Positions 34,811 to 47,080 of a stretch of 64,000 nt of DNA are shown here, piece after piece. Each line of letters begins with the position of its first letter. Position 1 is the stretch's first letter. The notes beneath the pieces are model-generated. The model was given only the letters and a program-made list of their open reading frames with translations. It searched no databases and had not been told where the DNA came from. The position numbers and the translations under genes were made by a program. This DNA is from Triatoma infestans (Eukaryota; Arthropoda; Insecta; Hemiptera; Reduviidae): positions 18,955 through 82,954 of the forward strand of contig JAAEAF010002521.1 in assembly GCA_011037195.1 (NCBI GenBank). Reading direction: 5' to 3'.

Positions 34811-37800
34811 TTATTCTTTGGCTGTAGAAGTACAACTATATGAATGTGACAATGATAGTTTTGTATGCATATCTTTATCCAAATTGTCTAATTGACTTAT
34901 TCCTAATTCTTTTTCTAATTCAAGTAATCGTCGCCTTAAACGACCAGCAACAAGCCTTAATTCTTTTTCTCTTTCTTTTAAAGCTGTTATAGCCTTCCAA
35001 CTTTCATTTTCCGCATTCTGATTAATTACCCATCTCAAGTACACATTAGACCATAGATTCTGCAAAATATACATAAATAAAAATTTAATTTAAATTTACA
35101 ATCTCGAAAATAAATATTATAAATAATTATAATATTATTCCAAATAATACTTCAATACATAGTACAAGTAATAATACATAGTTCGTATAAGTTTATTATT
35201 TGGATTTACGAAATCTGCTTCAAATTATCTGCCCCAAATTATGAAATGAAAAATCTCAATATTCTGAAGGTATTATATATAAATTAATATAATGTATATC
35301 CGATGAATATGGGCTATTTTGCAATGATTATAGATATGGCATTTTTCATCGAATTTCTTCTGGTTAATTTACTTTTATTGACGCTTGCCTTTTCAGATCC
35401 AAGTCGAGCTTTCAATATTGAGGTTTTTACTTACTTTTATTAATGTCATTAAAAACTACTTATAAATGACATTAATACCAAGTTTTTAACATCAATTAAT
35501 AAGTTTTAACTCAAAAACTCTCAAAAGATCTAAGAAGAAATTTTTCATTTTTGTTCGTTTCCTTCTTGTCTTGTTGCTTAAATAAGAAATGTATTGGATG
35601 AAATTTTAGATAAGGACATCTAATCCAGTGGTTAGGGCCCTCATTTGAGGGTAAATGCACTTAACAAGACAGATTTTGATAAACCGCAGATCTATCTTCG
35701 AAAAAATTACGTTCAAATAGTAACTGGTCGGATTTCTAAAATTAAAATAATTCAAAGAGAAGTGCATGGACACATTAAAGTTGAGTAGCGCGGTAATGTC
35801 CACACAGTAATGAATGGATCATTACTGCGCTGCCACGCACACTTCTAGCCCAGATAAATAGGTCCTTAGAATTGGGCTCTAAATTATAGTTTTGAAATGC
35901 GTAAAAATGTCAAATAAAAATGATAGGCCTATATGAGTATAGTTGCTATGCGAATTTTAAGTAAAATCTTTGGAGCCGTTTTTTGAAAAAAATATTCAAC
36001 AAAAAAATCTGACATGAAATATACGACTTTTCTCTTATAGCAATTATTTACAAATATAATAACAAATTTTCTTACACTACACATTTTAGAAGCGCTTCTT
36101 AACAACCTCCACAAAATTTTAATGATAGTTTAAACTAAAACCTAATATCGCAAATACCTGATAAAACTCCAAAAATGCAAGTGCCAACATGTGTAATAAT
36201 CAGCATTTCAAGTTCAAAGACCTGTTACAACAAAATCTCTGGAAATCTATGCGGTTTCCGTTAATCAATTGTCTTCGACTTGGAAATTTAGCGATGCATT
36301 TAATGGATCTTGAATTACACTGATGGTAGATCCGTAAATTGTATCGAAAGTAAATCAGAGGAAACCTTGTAGCTCCCAAAATAATCAATTTTGGTGGACA
36401 AGATTTTCAATTATAGTGATAGACCTAGATATGTGTGTAGTTAGTATGCAAGTTTAAGAAAAAAAATCATTGGAGCCATTTTCGAGAATGCGGGAAACTC
36501 ATGCGGGAAATGAAGCGTTCGTATGATGGATTTTTATCAAAATCTTTTGTCGGATCTCATATCATATCTTAAGGAATATTACTTTGTAGCGATCCTGCGA
36601 TTTTTGGTTTATTTTGTTTCTCTCTCACACACACATAAATTCAAAATACGGACCTAACGCCAAACAGTTCTCCTTCTACTCAGAAATTTTAAAACAAATA
36701 TTACCAGAAGAAGCTCAATTTCAAAAATTTGTCATAATCGCAATTATTTGCTTTCTCTTTTAACAGTAAGAAAGTAAAAGTAATCGATTTTAAAATTCAA
36801 AACTCTAAATAAAAAATATTAATGCAATTCAATAAACATTTGGACATAAAAACTAAGAAATTAAAAAAAAAAAAAAAAAATTATTTCTTGAAGTTATAAA
36901 TTTAAAATAGAGAGGCTGAATGTAAAGCAATCGCATATCAAAATTTAGGCTGACGCTGTTGTAACCAGCTTAGGGATAAGTTTTTTGCTGGATGAGCTTG
37001 ACGATATCTACATCCCACATTAAAGTTGTCGAGCTGTTAATTGATTTTACATAGTTAACAATTAACAATTTTGAAAACACGTAAATTATAAAGACATTAA
37101 AAGAAGACATACAAAGCTCATAGGTGCAACAGAGGGCCATATCACAGAATTGTTAGGCTCATATAGAGGATTAAGTATTGTATGAAGGATCTCTGGTTGG
37201 TTGACATAAGACCATAGACTTGTTGTATGCAATGTTAATGATAGCTTCGCTCTTTCCATTTCATTATTTCCAAGAAATGTCCCTAAAGCGAAAATTATCT
37301 TTAATATAATACTGCAAACAGAGATGAAAAAATACTAATAAACATTTTATAATTACTGGAGATTGTGTATATTAACACAGTTATAAATTTTAATATTTGT
37401 ACTGAAAATTTTTAAGAAACATTTTTAAATATTTAAACTGTTTCGAAATTTTAATTTTTTTTTAATATATCACTTTTTTAAATATATTTAAAGAAATCTG
37501 TCTTAGTTCTAGTAGTACAGAATAAATTTGAAAATCAATAAACATAATATTCTTTAAATTCTTACCAAATTGTGAAGAATAGGAATGTTCAAATAACCAA
37601 ATTAAAAATGTAACGGAAAATTCGAAACAGCATGGAAACTGAGAATGAATCTGATAAATACAATCCAAAAACATGAGAAATACTGGCGCTTCAGATTTTG
37701 TTCTTGTTGAAGGTGATGAATAACATGAGTGCGCGTGCCTTTTTGAAAATGGATAACCACCTAGTATCCATTCTCTTTCTATTAATGCTTCAAATCTGTT

Positions 37801-39674
37801 TTTTGAAAAAAGAAGAAATAATTATTGGAATAATTAAATTTATTAATTGATTTCATTATGAGTTGGAATATAATTTCAGAATTTGTAACAAAATAAACAT
37901 ATTAGAATTCCATAGCAGAGTTTTAAAATCAAATTAAGTTTCTTACTTAAATTTATACATTAAACAACAAAGACTGTAATAAATTATCTTATTTTTTTAT
38001 AATATAATAATCTTTAAGATTATCAGCAATTAATGAAATACTTAAATATGTATTTAATATTGGGGGAATCATATATCTAGTACTAATTCGTCATACATCA
38101 TCTGTCTTATCACTCCATAACGATACCGCTAAGAATGGCTTACTGATTATTTCTCCCTTTTGCAAAATTAATTAATCAAAAAAGTTTACAATTCATTTTA
38201 CTCTCTTCTAATTTAAAAAAAAATAGGGAAAAAAAGTTGATGTGAAACAATCATACGGCTTTCTTTTACTGATTTTTTTTTTTTTACACTTTTGATTGAG
38301 AAATTTTCTTTACGCTTTGATTTATTATAACATTCTTAAGTGACCCTAATATTAATTATATAGATAATGAAACTGCTGCAATAAATTAAAATAACAAAAT
38401 GGAAGCTTGAAATCATCTCTTCTCGATAGGCTATAAAATCAATTTTTTCAACAAGACGTTTCAATAATTTAAGAAACTAAAGGAAATTTGCTATGAAACA
38501 CTCACGATATTCTCAAAATTCTAATTGAAAAATTGTTTTCATATTTAGAATTTTTACTTAATGTACAGTTACCCTAATATTGTGTAAGTGATGGCACAAA
38601 ATGTACACTTTAGTTTGCCACCATCCCAAAATATACACATTAGTTTGCCACCATCCTAAAATATGCACATTAGTTCACCACCATCCCAAAATATACACTT
38701 TAGTGTGCCAACACCCAAAAATTAATTTTTCTGGACAAAGGATTCAAACGAAAATGATAACATATATAAAGGATTAATCATATATAACATGAAAATTTCC
38801 ATGAAAATTTGCAATACTTTCTTATCCAGATATAATTATAAACAGAGGCTAATGACATATACAGACATTAATACAATTAATTTTAGAAAATACTTATTAA
38901 ACAAGGTTAAGATTGATTAAAGAAAATTGTATTTACCCTCTGACTGTTCGACAGTCTGGATTAAGAATCACTTGAGTTAATGAAGTTACAAGCAGTGTAA
39001 AATCTGTACCCTCAGCACCATGCACTAATACCGATGCCCCTTCCTGCATAATATAAAGTGTACACGTATTAATAAAAAAAAAAAAAAAAGATTCGGTTAT
39101 ATAGTAGCAAAAATATGAATCGTTATAACTACTTGATAAGCTTATTATATATATAAATTTCTCTTAAAAGTTTGGACTTAACAAGTTTGTTAAAAATTTT
39201 TTTATACGTAATAATACTTCATGTGAATTGCTTGTAATATTTTATTAACTTACCTGATCTAAAAATTGGGCAACTAAACAAGCACTGTTCAATGAATCTT
39301 TTAAATGTGTCATCCAATTGCTAGAATCTAATTTTGACAACCATTTTTCACTGGACAAGGAAACATCATTACAGGCTGCAAAGTAATTGTCATAGTAAAA
39401 TTACTTATGGAATGCATAGTTTTATAAATTACTTATAGAAGAATGCATAGTTTTATGGAAAACCGATTAGACTTAAAATTGGCCATGGACTCACTATTTA
39501 AATAGGCTATAGCCTATATGGGATGGCAGTCTCCTACTATAACTTCGGAATTTATATCACTGTTGTTTAAAGTATTATAACCAATGGACTCAATTGTGAA
39601 AAAGCTGTTTACTGAGACGAAAAATGCAGAGCATAATTTTTAGAAAGATCAAAATTCAGGCAATTTATATAAAA

Positions 39675-39718
<44 letters not shown>

Positions 39719-42700
39719 AGGCGCTTCAACATCTATGGTCATGAGCGCCCGGAGCCTTCTCAGTGCACTGCCGGCCTCCGGACAGTGTTCTCTCGCTATA
39801 GACAACACTGCCCATCACCGAACAGTGAGCAGTAGAGGCTCCAAGGAAGAAAAAATCTTAAGGGTAGCACTGGACTCGAACCCGAGACCTCCGCGTGGGA
39901 GTCCAACGCGCTAACAACTTAGCTAATCCCTCGCCTTTAATAAAACATTTGTAAAACCAGTTAAAAAAATACAATACCTAATTGAAACAGAAAATGGGCT
40001 TTCACCAGCTTTTATAGCTGGTGTTTTAGGTTTTATATATTTTTGTTTTTATAACAGTGCAAATTTTTTGAAAGGATCGTTAGTGTTTAACACTGCTGTC
40101 CGAGCAATTATTCGTGTTACCTATTTCTGAAAAATTATTATATCAAATATGTGAGAAACGTCTTCACTTATTGCAAGACTAAGGAGTCGAAGCGGGAGGA
40201 ATTACTGGTATAAAATATCCAGACTCCAGGCCTAGCCTCTTACCACCAAATTTTTTTTTAAAATATAAAGTTGGAATATGTAAATTCGAGGAATTTTTGT
40301 CTAAAAAATCATCAAGCTGAACCTTTAAAAGGAATTCAATAAAATTTAGCAAGGATGTTTTCTAATTATTAAGGAAGAATCTGCAATTTCGTTATTAATA
40401 TGAGTTATTAATGCATTACGTTATTCATTCATTACGCTGTTAATAAATTACGTTATTAATATATTAGCAAGATGCGTTATCAATAAGATTGCGTTATTTT
40501 GCTTTGTTATGAATTAATAAATAGAAACAAAAAGATGGTATGGAAAAAATAATTATAAAAGTAAAATCTCCTTCATAAACATAGTTTAAGTTATACATCC
40601 CCACTCATTGATGTTTCCATTTAAAAAGGGAACACATTAAAAGACCGAACAGGTGTTTTCCCATTCAGGTAGCAACACCCCCCTTAACCTACTTCTGTCA
40701 CACGAAGACCTTTAAAATCCAGTGTATCAACTATATTGACTCTGTGCAAGTCTATGTTATTCCACTATTCAACAAAACATCTTGATGATGGGCCAACGCC
40801 CGAAACCGGTCGATGACTAAAAAATGAAGCAGGCTATCCACGGAAAATGTCTCTGATGCTTTCCAGCTCTGCAGAACCAACCACCATAACAAAAATATTT
40901 ACTTTGGTTATATATACATCATGTTTTTGGAATCAAGAAGGAACACATATTTTTCAGTTTTGTGACGATTTTAGTTTTGGAGAAAACGATCTGTATTAGT
41001 TCTTGAACTCTGCAGTATAAAATACTTCAAATATAACTGTGACCGAAAAAATGTCTACTCCAGCCTTTGAGTAGGATGAAACATCAGCTTACCATAACTT
41101 CAGTTCCTCTCACCCGAAGATTTACTCAATAATAAGTGATTACTTTTATAATGAAAGTTAATTACTTAAAACACGTACCTTCCATTAGTTTACTAAGTGA
41201 ATCTAATAAATTCTGCTGCTTATCAAATGTACAGTGAATTCGTTTCCAGTGTGGATAATGCATTTCAAGTTCAAATCCACCACCTCTGGCCTATAAAAGG
41301 AAAACGTTAAAGATGATGCCATATTTCAATAGGAATTAATACCCACAAGTCATTTAGATGTATACCTTAGCAGCTTGAGCTAAAGGTTGTGTTCTTGTAT
41401 CTAAAATATAACCACGTTTTCCAGATGTAATAACGCTGTTTATAAGTTTTTCATCTTCCCTTGATCGACGATTATTAGGACCGGTCAGGGGTTGGCTACT
41501 GCGTATTAAGGCTGCCTGAAATAAAGTTTTTATTTTACTGTAAATTTGTTATTGTATTAGACTGGCTCGAAAAGTTAGCTTTAAATTAAAAAAATGAAGC
41601 TAGTATTAAACAATGAATATAAAGTAAATATTAAATATTCACTTTTGTACATGTAATCGAAATTATCATTATCATTAGCACAGAAATGAGTATCATTTTA
41701 TTTTTTAATATATTGGCATTCACTTACACCACTCTCATGTCTATAGCTAAGTACTGGAAATCTTCCACCTTCTCTAAAACGAGAAGCTAATAACAACGCA
41801 TCATCATCTATACCTTTAGGCACTACAACAACTCGAGGATACGATGGGCAAACCTATAAAAGAAAAATGCAATAACCACTCAATATTCTCAATTTTACAA
41901 ACACAATTTTCCACATTTCTTTATACATTACCGTATACTTTATTATCACATGTGTGTGTATATATATATGTATGTATATATATATATATTATATCATAGT
42001 AATATATATATATATATTGATATATATATATCAATATTATCATATATATATTACTATGATATAAACAGAATATAGTATGTAGTACTATTTAGAAGAAATA
42101 AATTTATAAACTACTACAATAAATGTATATGTTTAAGATATAATATATATATACATATATGCAAAATAAAATATAAATACTGTATATGTACAATAAATGC
42201 ATATAAAAGATACAAATGAAAAATACGGTTGACTTTTAATCGTTTTAAATGTAGTAGTAGGAAGAAAAATGATACCAGAAATTTAGCTACTATAAAAGGC
42301 AATTAACAATAAGTTAAGCTGAATTTAAATTTTAAAATTTAGGCCGAAAAACTGATTAAATTTTATAATTTGGAATGTATTAATGCTGACTAAAAATTGC
42401 TTCTATATAAAACAGATCAGATTTAATATTACTTTTTTTTATTAATACGTATATACTACACTTGTGTAAAAGCATGAAAATGCTGTGGCAAGAGCCGTAT
42501 TTGTGATTAGGAAAATGGCGGTCACTTGAGGGATGTCGTTTTTCACGCTTAATAATGAAAAACATCCATTAATTATATTTCCAAATAAAATAATAAAAAA
42601 TTACAAATACACATGTTTGTTAAAGTATTTTTGTTTTACATCATTCAGTCTTTCAGTGTATATGTATTGTATAGAGAAGTGTTTTACATACATATTTATA

Positions 42701-45700
42701 TAAAGCTTCCAATCTTCAGGGTAGAAACAACTCATATTATGCGTAATTAGATTTGGGACTCACACAGAAAACATTTCTTAGAAGTAGCTAAAAGGTCTGA
42801 GTGATTCTCAAATCCCTCTAATCAGAATGTAGAGTTCCTGAAAGGAACTTCAAGAATTCTAGGAGAAAAGAAGAAGATATTCACCTGCGTTGGATAGAGG
42901 ATGTCGGGAAAATTCCTAATGATACCTGGTGGGAAACAATAAAAAAAAGAAAAGAATTTTGCACCTTTTCTCCTCTGACGAGGGAAACAAAAACCTTCAC
43001 TGCAAGGGATCCTTGTTTAAATATAAATTATAAGAATACATGCCTTTTTTATTGTTTCAATGCAATTTAAACTAATTACAAAAAAGAAAGCTGAGAAATC
43101 TTAACTATTTAGAATATTAATTTAATATTATTATATAAAGTTTTTACCGAATATCCAGAATTAATGTGAGATATTCTCCATTCATCTCTATGCAATAATT
43201 TTGTAAATTCCGTTTCGGGAAGAAATGCTGTCCAACCATCTTCAATTATTTTATACATGGGCCGATAAAAAAAAGGATATTTCAATGTAGTTTCATCTGC
43301 AATCAACAATCAACCAAGTAAACAAGTTTTTAAATATTAAATAACAAAATTTTGATGTAAACACTTATACAACTTTCTATTATTACAATTCTTTGACAAA
43401 TTCTCTTCAAAGCGGCATTTTTACTGAGCATGTAGTTCTCTAACAATATTGTGGAACCGTACATTATATTGAAACAGTAGTTTTAAAGGGAATACTAAGT
43501 CACAGCTCCCCAAAATTATTTATAACTAAAGTTCCAGGAAAAATCATTATAAATATAAAAATGATATATCTATATTTATATTAGTGTATAAGTTTAAAGG
43601 AAATTGTTGTGGTGGTTGGTTCCGCAGAGCTGGAAAGCATCAGAGACATTTTCCGTGGTAGCCTGCTTCAAAGGAAATTGTTGGACTGTTTTTCTTTAGT
43701 ATCGCAAAAAATTAAAGTCAGCAAAATCTGTATATCTGTATTACATGTAACATGGGTAAGATAGTTGAGTGGCTCCCCATTAAAGAATTTATCCTCTCCT
43801 TGAAGATTTCCTTTCCGATCATTAGTTTAGTTTCCGTGCCTCCCATTCAACAATCCCATGCCACCGCGTTGTTGACGCCTTCTCATCCGCCTTGAACAAA
43901 AGCAGTACTACCTGGTGTCTTTCTGGACTCCCTTAAGCGTTTGATCAGTTTTGGTACGGGAACTTGCTGTGGAAACTCAAGGGAATCTTTCCCTCAAATT
44001 ACTAGTTGATCCTAAAATCGTATTTATCTGATCGTTCCTTCTGCGTTCGCTCTGGCAACACCAGATCCTCTATTTTTCCCCCATCCATCCTGGTGTTTCC
44101 CAAAGGCAGTTTCCTTGTTCCCCCCTTACATGTCTTCTACACTGCAGGCCATCCCATCCGGAAACAATTCTCCACTCCTACGCTGATGGTACTTGTTCAT
44201 TATCCAAATCTTGACCCGGTCTTCGCATCCCGTGCCCTACAATCCCACATCAAGTGGGATTGTAAGACTGGCTTATCAAGTGGAGAATAAAGGTTAATCC
44301 CACCAAAAGCAAATATATATCCTTCACACTCCGACGCGCTACTCTTCCTCCCTTTATCCTCCATGAGGCCATAATACCAACTGTAGACAAAGCCTGATAT
44401 TTAGGACTATATCTCGACAAACGGCTCACATGGAATCCGCACACCAGGTTGAAAAGACTAGAATTCAACAGGCGATACAAACTTGTTTCTAAACTACTTG
44501 CCCGATGCTCAAAACTTTCGAAAAGAAAAGACTTATCTATTAGACAATCATAAAATCCCTTTGACAATACGGATGCGAAGTTTGAGGTTCAACCAAGGAT
44601 TCTTTCCAATCAAAAATCCTCAGAAGAATTATCAACGCCCTTCTATGTTCCCAACCTAACCCATCATAGTGACTTCAAAATTCTTTTTGTCCATCAGCTT
44701 ATGAAATCCCGTTATAAAAAATTCCATGACTCCACATCTAAAGGGTTAGAAGCCCCTTCTCAGGAAACACATATGATAATGCACTTTTAATAGCACAATG
44801 TTGGTAATAGTTTATCGAAGCCTAAACAAAACATTTTGAACTTTTAGTGATTCATTATTTTTGAACTGTTATCACATATACACACATAAAACAGCTCCGT
44901 AAAAACTTTTTTTTTAATACTCAATTTAAAAAATATTTCCAATGAAAACTCAATTTCAAACATTTTACATAATTCTACTACTTATGAAGAGGAAGTGGAT
45001 TAGCCACTTCTTCTTAGACGTTGGTGTCCCTGAGGGACATCAACCTAACAGTACGAACAAAGCTTACACAATACACCTAGGGCCTGCAAAGCTAGATGAT
45101 CAGTGCAACTATTTGGATGTAATTTATTCACAGTCAAACTCGGACTAACATATTTTTAACTTTACTGACGACTACATTCTATGTACAATCTCTGACAACT
45201 AAGAGGCTCACTGTAAATATTTTAGATCTTAGTGGATTTGGCTTTATAACTACTTCCTATACACAAATCACGACTAAACATTTCCAAAGATAGAAAGAAT
45301 AGATAATTTAATATATCTGATACTTTGTATATCACTGATTTGCTCATAATATTTTATATATACTTTAAATTGTCAGCTCTGTATAATAAGTGGTTCCACC
45401 AACATTGTCAGAAGATTATTTTGTAATATTAAGAAATACTTATAGTTTTTGTAAAAAGTCCAATTTTGAAGAAAATCCGCCCATAGAACAGTATATTAAA
45501 TCCATGTGTATTTATCAGCTTTAAACAAAAAAAAATAAGTAAAACTAACATTTATAAAAATCAAACTGTGCGTATACTATCCTCTGAAATTTACAAAATA
45601 GGGATCATTTATACGAACAATCTAAATACCTAAAGATGATAAACGTTCCAAAGAGATTGCTACATTGTGAAAATCATTTGTCTTTATTTGTAGTTGAATA

Positions 45701-46028
45701 ATTCGAAAATCTTTGCATTTTAAAATTATGCTTCCGCCAGGTCCATTTGTAGAAGCTTTCTTTTCAATTAAGTCTACATTATCGTGAAGCAGCTAAAAAT
45801 AATGCTTATGTAAAATACTATTAAATATAAAAAAAATATATGATAATATTATTTAGAACTGTTACACATATACACACATACCCACAATTCCCCTTCATTG
45901 TCACTCCTAGTTGATAATATTATGTGATGACCAGTAATACATAATGTTCCTTCAACAGGTTCTTTTAAAGGTGTTTTTAGAATTACCCCATCCAATTTTG
46001 GTGTTAAAATAAGTTCGGCAAATTCCAT
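34811..46028 (-). CDS. MTMR9: Myotubularin-related protein 9 (pseudophosphatase), complete
   Basis: Eleven coding exons on the minus strand: 46028-45882, 45792-45630, 43296-43148, 41853-41728, 41515-41366, 41290-41179, 39375-39254, 39043-38937, 37795-37566, 37282-37113, 35059-34811. All junctions are GT-AG, phases agree, and the product is 574 residues (human about 549). It starts 'MEFAELILTPKLDG' with the PH-GRAM domain ('GTLCITGHHIILSTR'), then 'YPFFYRPMYKIIEDGW', 'GGRFPVLSYRHE', 'REDEKLINSVI' and 'KRGYILDTRT'. The phosphatase P-loop is 'VHGAEGTDFTLLVTS', lacking the Cys and Arg of the active HCX5R motif, as in known MTMR9. The C-terminus has 'LKEREKELRLVAGRLRRRLL', a coiled coil. MTMR9 is known to bind and stimulate MTMR6/7/8 lipid phosphatases acting on PI3P and PI(3,5)P2. 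The stop codon overlaps an AATAAA, and another AATAAA lies at 34776-34781 (complement). Its start is 650 bp from the errantivirus LTR. Confidence 0.97.
35880..36785 (-). repeat. HINE-type repeat copy in MTMR9 intron 10
   Basis: Inverted copy between exons 10 and 11. The 5' end on the minus strand is at about 36750-36780 ('CTTTCTTACTGTTAAAAGAG'), followed by 'GCGATTATGACAAATTTTTG' and modules with 'AAAATGGCTCCAATGATTTT' (about 36465). It is in the same orientation as the gene's coding strand and is well diverged. Confidence 0.55.
38215..38560 (-). repeat. HINE-type repeat relic in MTMR9 intron 8
   Basis: The left edge 'GATGTGAAACAATCATACGG' then 'CTTTCTTTTACTGATTTTT' resembles the 3' end of the family on the minus strand. 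A second decayed end, 'GCTATGAAACACTCACGATA', lies near 38492-38512. Confidence 0.45.
38595..38718. repeat. 30-bp minisatellite in MTMR9 intron 8
   Basis: About four tandem 30-bp units with the core 'TAGTTTGCCACCATCC' and 'AAAATATACACAT'. Successive units start at 38611, 38641, 38671 and 38701 with a few substitutions. Confidence 0.9.
39680..39939 (-). repeat. tRNA-Ala-type SINE with poly(A) tail and 11-bp duplication, MTMR9 intron 6
   Basis: The minus-strand head 'GGATTAGCTAAGTTGTTAGC' and B box 'GGTCTCGGGTTCGAGTCC' (about 39936-39870) are followed by the shared body, tail 'GGCGCTCATGACCATAGATG', 'TTGAAGCGCCTTAAATTT' and a poly(A) of about 35 (39680-39711 as T). ATAAAACATTT flanks it at 39669-39679 and 39940-39950. 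The long pure tail implies a fairly young insertion. Confidence 0.9.
40610..40893 (+). repeat. Penelope-like terminal repeat with upstream part, MTMR9 intron 6
   Basis: 40725-40893 is a near-complete terminal repeat in plus orientation ('GACTCTGTGCAAGTCTATG', 'GATGGGCCAACGCCCGAAAC', 'CGGTCGATGAC', 'GAAGCAGGCTATCCACGG', ending 'GAACCAACCACCATAAC'). The preceding ~110 bp ('AACAGGTGTTTTCCCATTCA') matches 59090-59150, so the repeat unit extends further upstream than the other copies show. Confidence 0.8.
41989..42066. repeat. AT-rich palindrome in MTMR9 intron 3
   Basis: The arms 'TTATATCATAGTAATATATA' and its inverted counterpart 'TATATATTACTATGATATAA' flank an inner 'TTGATATATATATATCAA' palindrome. 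A single strand could fold into a long cruciform or hairpin. Confidence 0.85.
43610..43669 (-). mobile_element. 60-bp Penelope-like terminal micro-insertion with 14-bp duplication
   Basis: Exactly 60 bp of the PLE terminal repeat (from 'GGTGGTTGGTTCCGCAGAGC' to 'GGTAGCCTGCTTC') lies between two perfect copies of AAAGGAAATTGTTG (43596-43609 and 43670-43683). It is an extremely 5'-truncated insertion that fixes the element's 3' terminus at the 'CCAACCACCA' end. Confidence 0.9.
43800..44790 (+). pseudogene. jockey-like LINE RT fragment, antisense in MTMR9 intron 2
   Basis: Broken frames cover the RT domain of a jockey-group ORF2. 'HRVVDAFSSALNK' and 'YYLGVFLDVSQAFD'-like sequence appear with indels (about 43860-43960), then 'LILKSYLSDRSFCVRSGN' and 'VFPKGSFLVPPLHVFYTA' (44006-44150). 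The YADD region has decayed, then come 'SHIK..WLSSGE', 'RVNPTKSKYISFTL'-like sequence and 'CGCEVW'-like positions near 44565. It ends without a clear poly(A). It is dead and older than the HINE split only by order of nesting. Confidence 0.8.
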
Positions 46029-46675
46029 TTCAGAATCATCTTTCCTACATATCACCAACTAATTGCGTGGAACATGTTAAGTAATAATCGCTAACCAACT
46101 ATATATTCTAATGACTAGCATTTTATAACTATGGAATGAATGTTATAGATAAATTCGAATAATATGTGGGTAACATTATAATTTAATTTCTCACTATCTT
46201 AACAACGAAACACTTCCAATAGACTTTTAATAAACTTATAACAACTATAACAGTAAGTACAAAATAAACTACCGTGAACCTTCTTGCATTCACTTACACA
46301 TCATCTTCCAGCTGATTTCTAAAAGGAGGGGAGTAGATCGATTTCAATCGACTATGTATGATGTGATAAGTGAATCTACGATTAAGTTGGTCAGGACGTA
46401 ATCACAAATAATTAATGCTCATTGCCCCGGAATGTTAAGATTATTACTTTTATTAATAAATATATATATAAATTATTACTATTTATTACACTAATCATTC
46501 AATAAAATAACAATGAATAAAGTTAGCTTCCAAAATATAAAAATGAATTTCATTGCAATTAAATAAAAATTTGTACTGAAGACTTGTTTTTCACAATGAA
46601 ATATCGGAATATAAATTTAAAACAAAAAAGAATGAAAGCCACAAGACGGGCGTTGGAAAATTTGATGCAACATTG
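46029..46675. promoter_or_regulatory. MTMR9 upstream region up to the errantivirus
   Basis: This interval must contain the MTMR9 5' UTR and core promoter on the minus strand, but no TATA box or initiator could be singled out. It is A/T-rich and lacks a recognisable neighbouring gene. The retroelement lies 650 bp from the start codon, in opposite orientation. Confidence 0.35.
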
Positions 46676-46679
46676 CGTA

Positions 46680-46923
46680 AGTTATAGGACACCTGTTTCA
46701 TCTTTTCTGTCTATGCAACTCTGCCGCCGTGATAAGAAGCCCACGCAATGTTCACACGCTCTATAATCATATATATATATATATAGGACTTTATCATTGT
46801 TACTCTCATTCTCAATAAGATTCGCGCTTAATTCTCATCTAATCTCTGTATGTATGTGTAACGTTCCTATGTGAAATAAAATCATTTTTTAAAAAGTAAA
46901 TTCTAAGTAAAATTTACATAATT
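46680..46923 (+). repeat. 5' LTR
   Basis: 244 bp, AGTTATAGGACACC...TTTACATAATT. It contains an (AT)n tract at about 46770-46785 and an AATAAA at about 46876, which would serve polyadenylation in the LTR. It is the direct repeat of 53955-54194. Confidence 0.97.
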
Positions 46924-46941
46924 GGCGCAGTCGTTAGGACC
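46923..46941 (+). other. Primer-binding site (tRNA-Ser type)
   Basis: TGGCGCAGTCGTTAGGACC follows the 5' LTR immediately. TGGCGCAGTCG is the primer-binding sequence of 17.6/297-type errantiviruses, which prime with tRNA-Ser. Confidence 0.85.
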
Positions 46942-47080
46942 ACACCCGAAAACGAAATAGTTGTTGAGGTTGCAAAGCAAACAACTCGTTTATACAGCAT
47001 TTCGGTGGTTTTTAAACTTTTATTTCGGAACGCACATCCTTCAACATCAAACGAACCACATCCAGAGAATCAACATCAAC

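Larger units (their letters stand above)
43355..45000 (-). repeat. HINE-type repeat relic split by later insertions, MTMR9 intron 2
   Basis: The left end 'TGTAAACACTTATACAACTT' then 'TCTATTATTAC' lies at about 43361-43390 and modules continue to about 43740. The matching 5' part reappears at 44810-44995 ('TTTTTGAACTGTTATCACAT', 'TTTCCAATGAAAACTC', 'ACTTATGAAGAGGAAG'). Between them sit the PLE micro-insertion and a jockey-like fragment. Confidence 0.5.

Noticed and set aside
38595..38718. CRISPR-like array because of four regular repeats
   Set aside because: The units are contiguous with no unique spacers, in a eukaryotic intron; it is a minisatellite.
46584..46766. 60-codon ORF upstream of and across the 5' LTR boundary
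   Set aside because: It crosses the insertion site at 46680; the genomic half has no recognisable feature and the other half is LTR.
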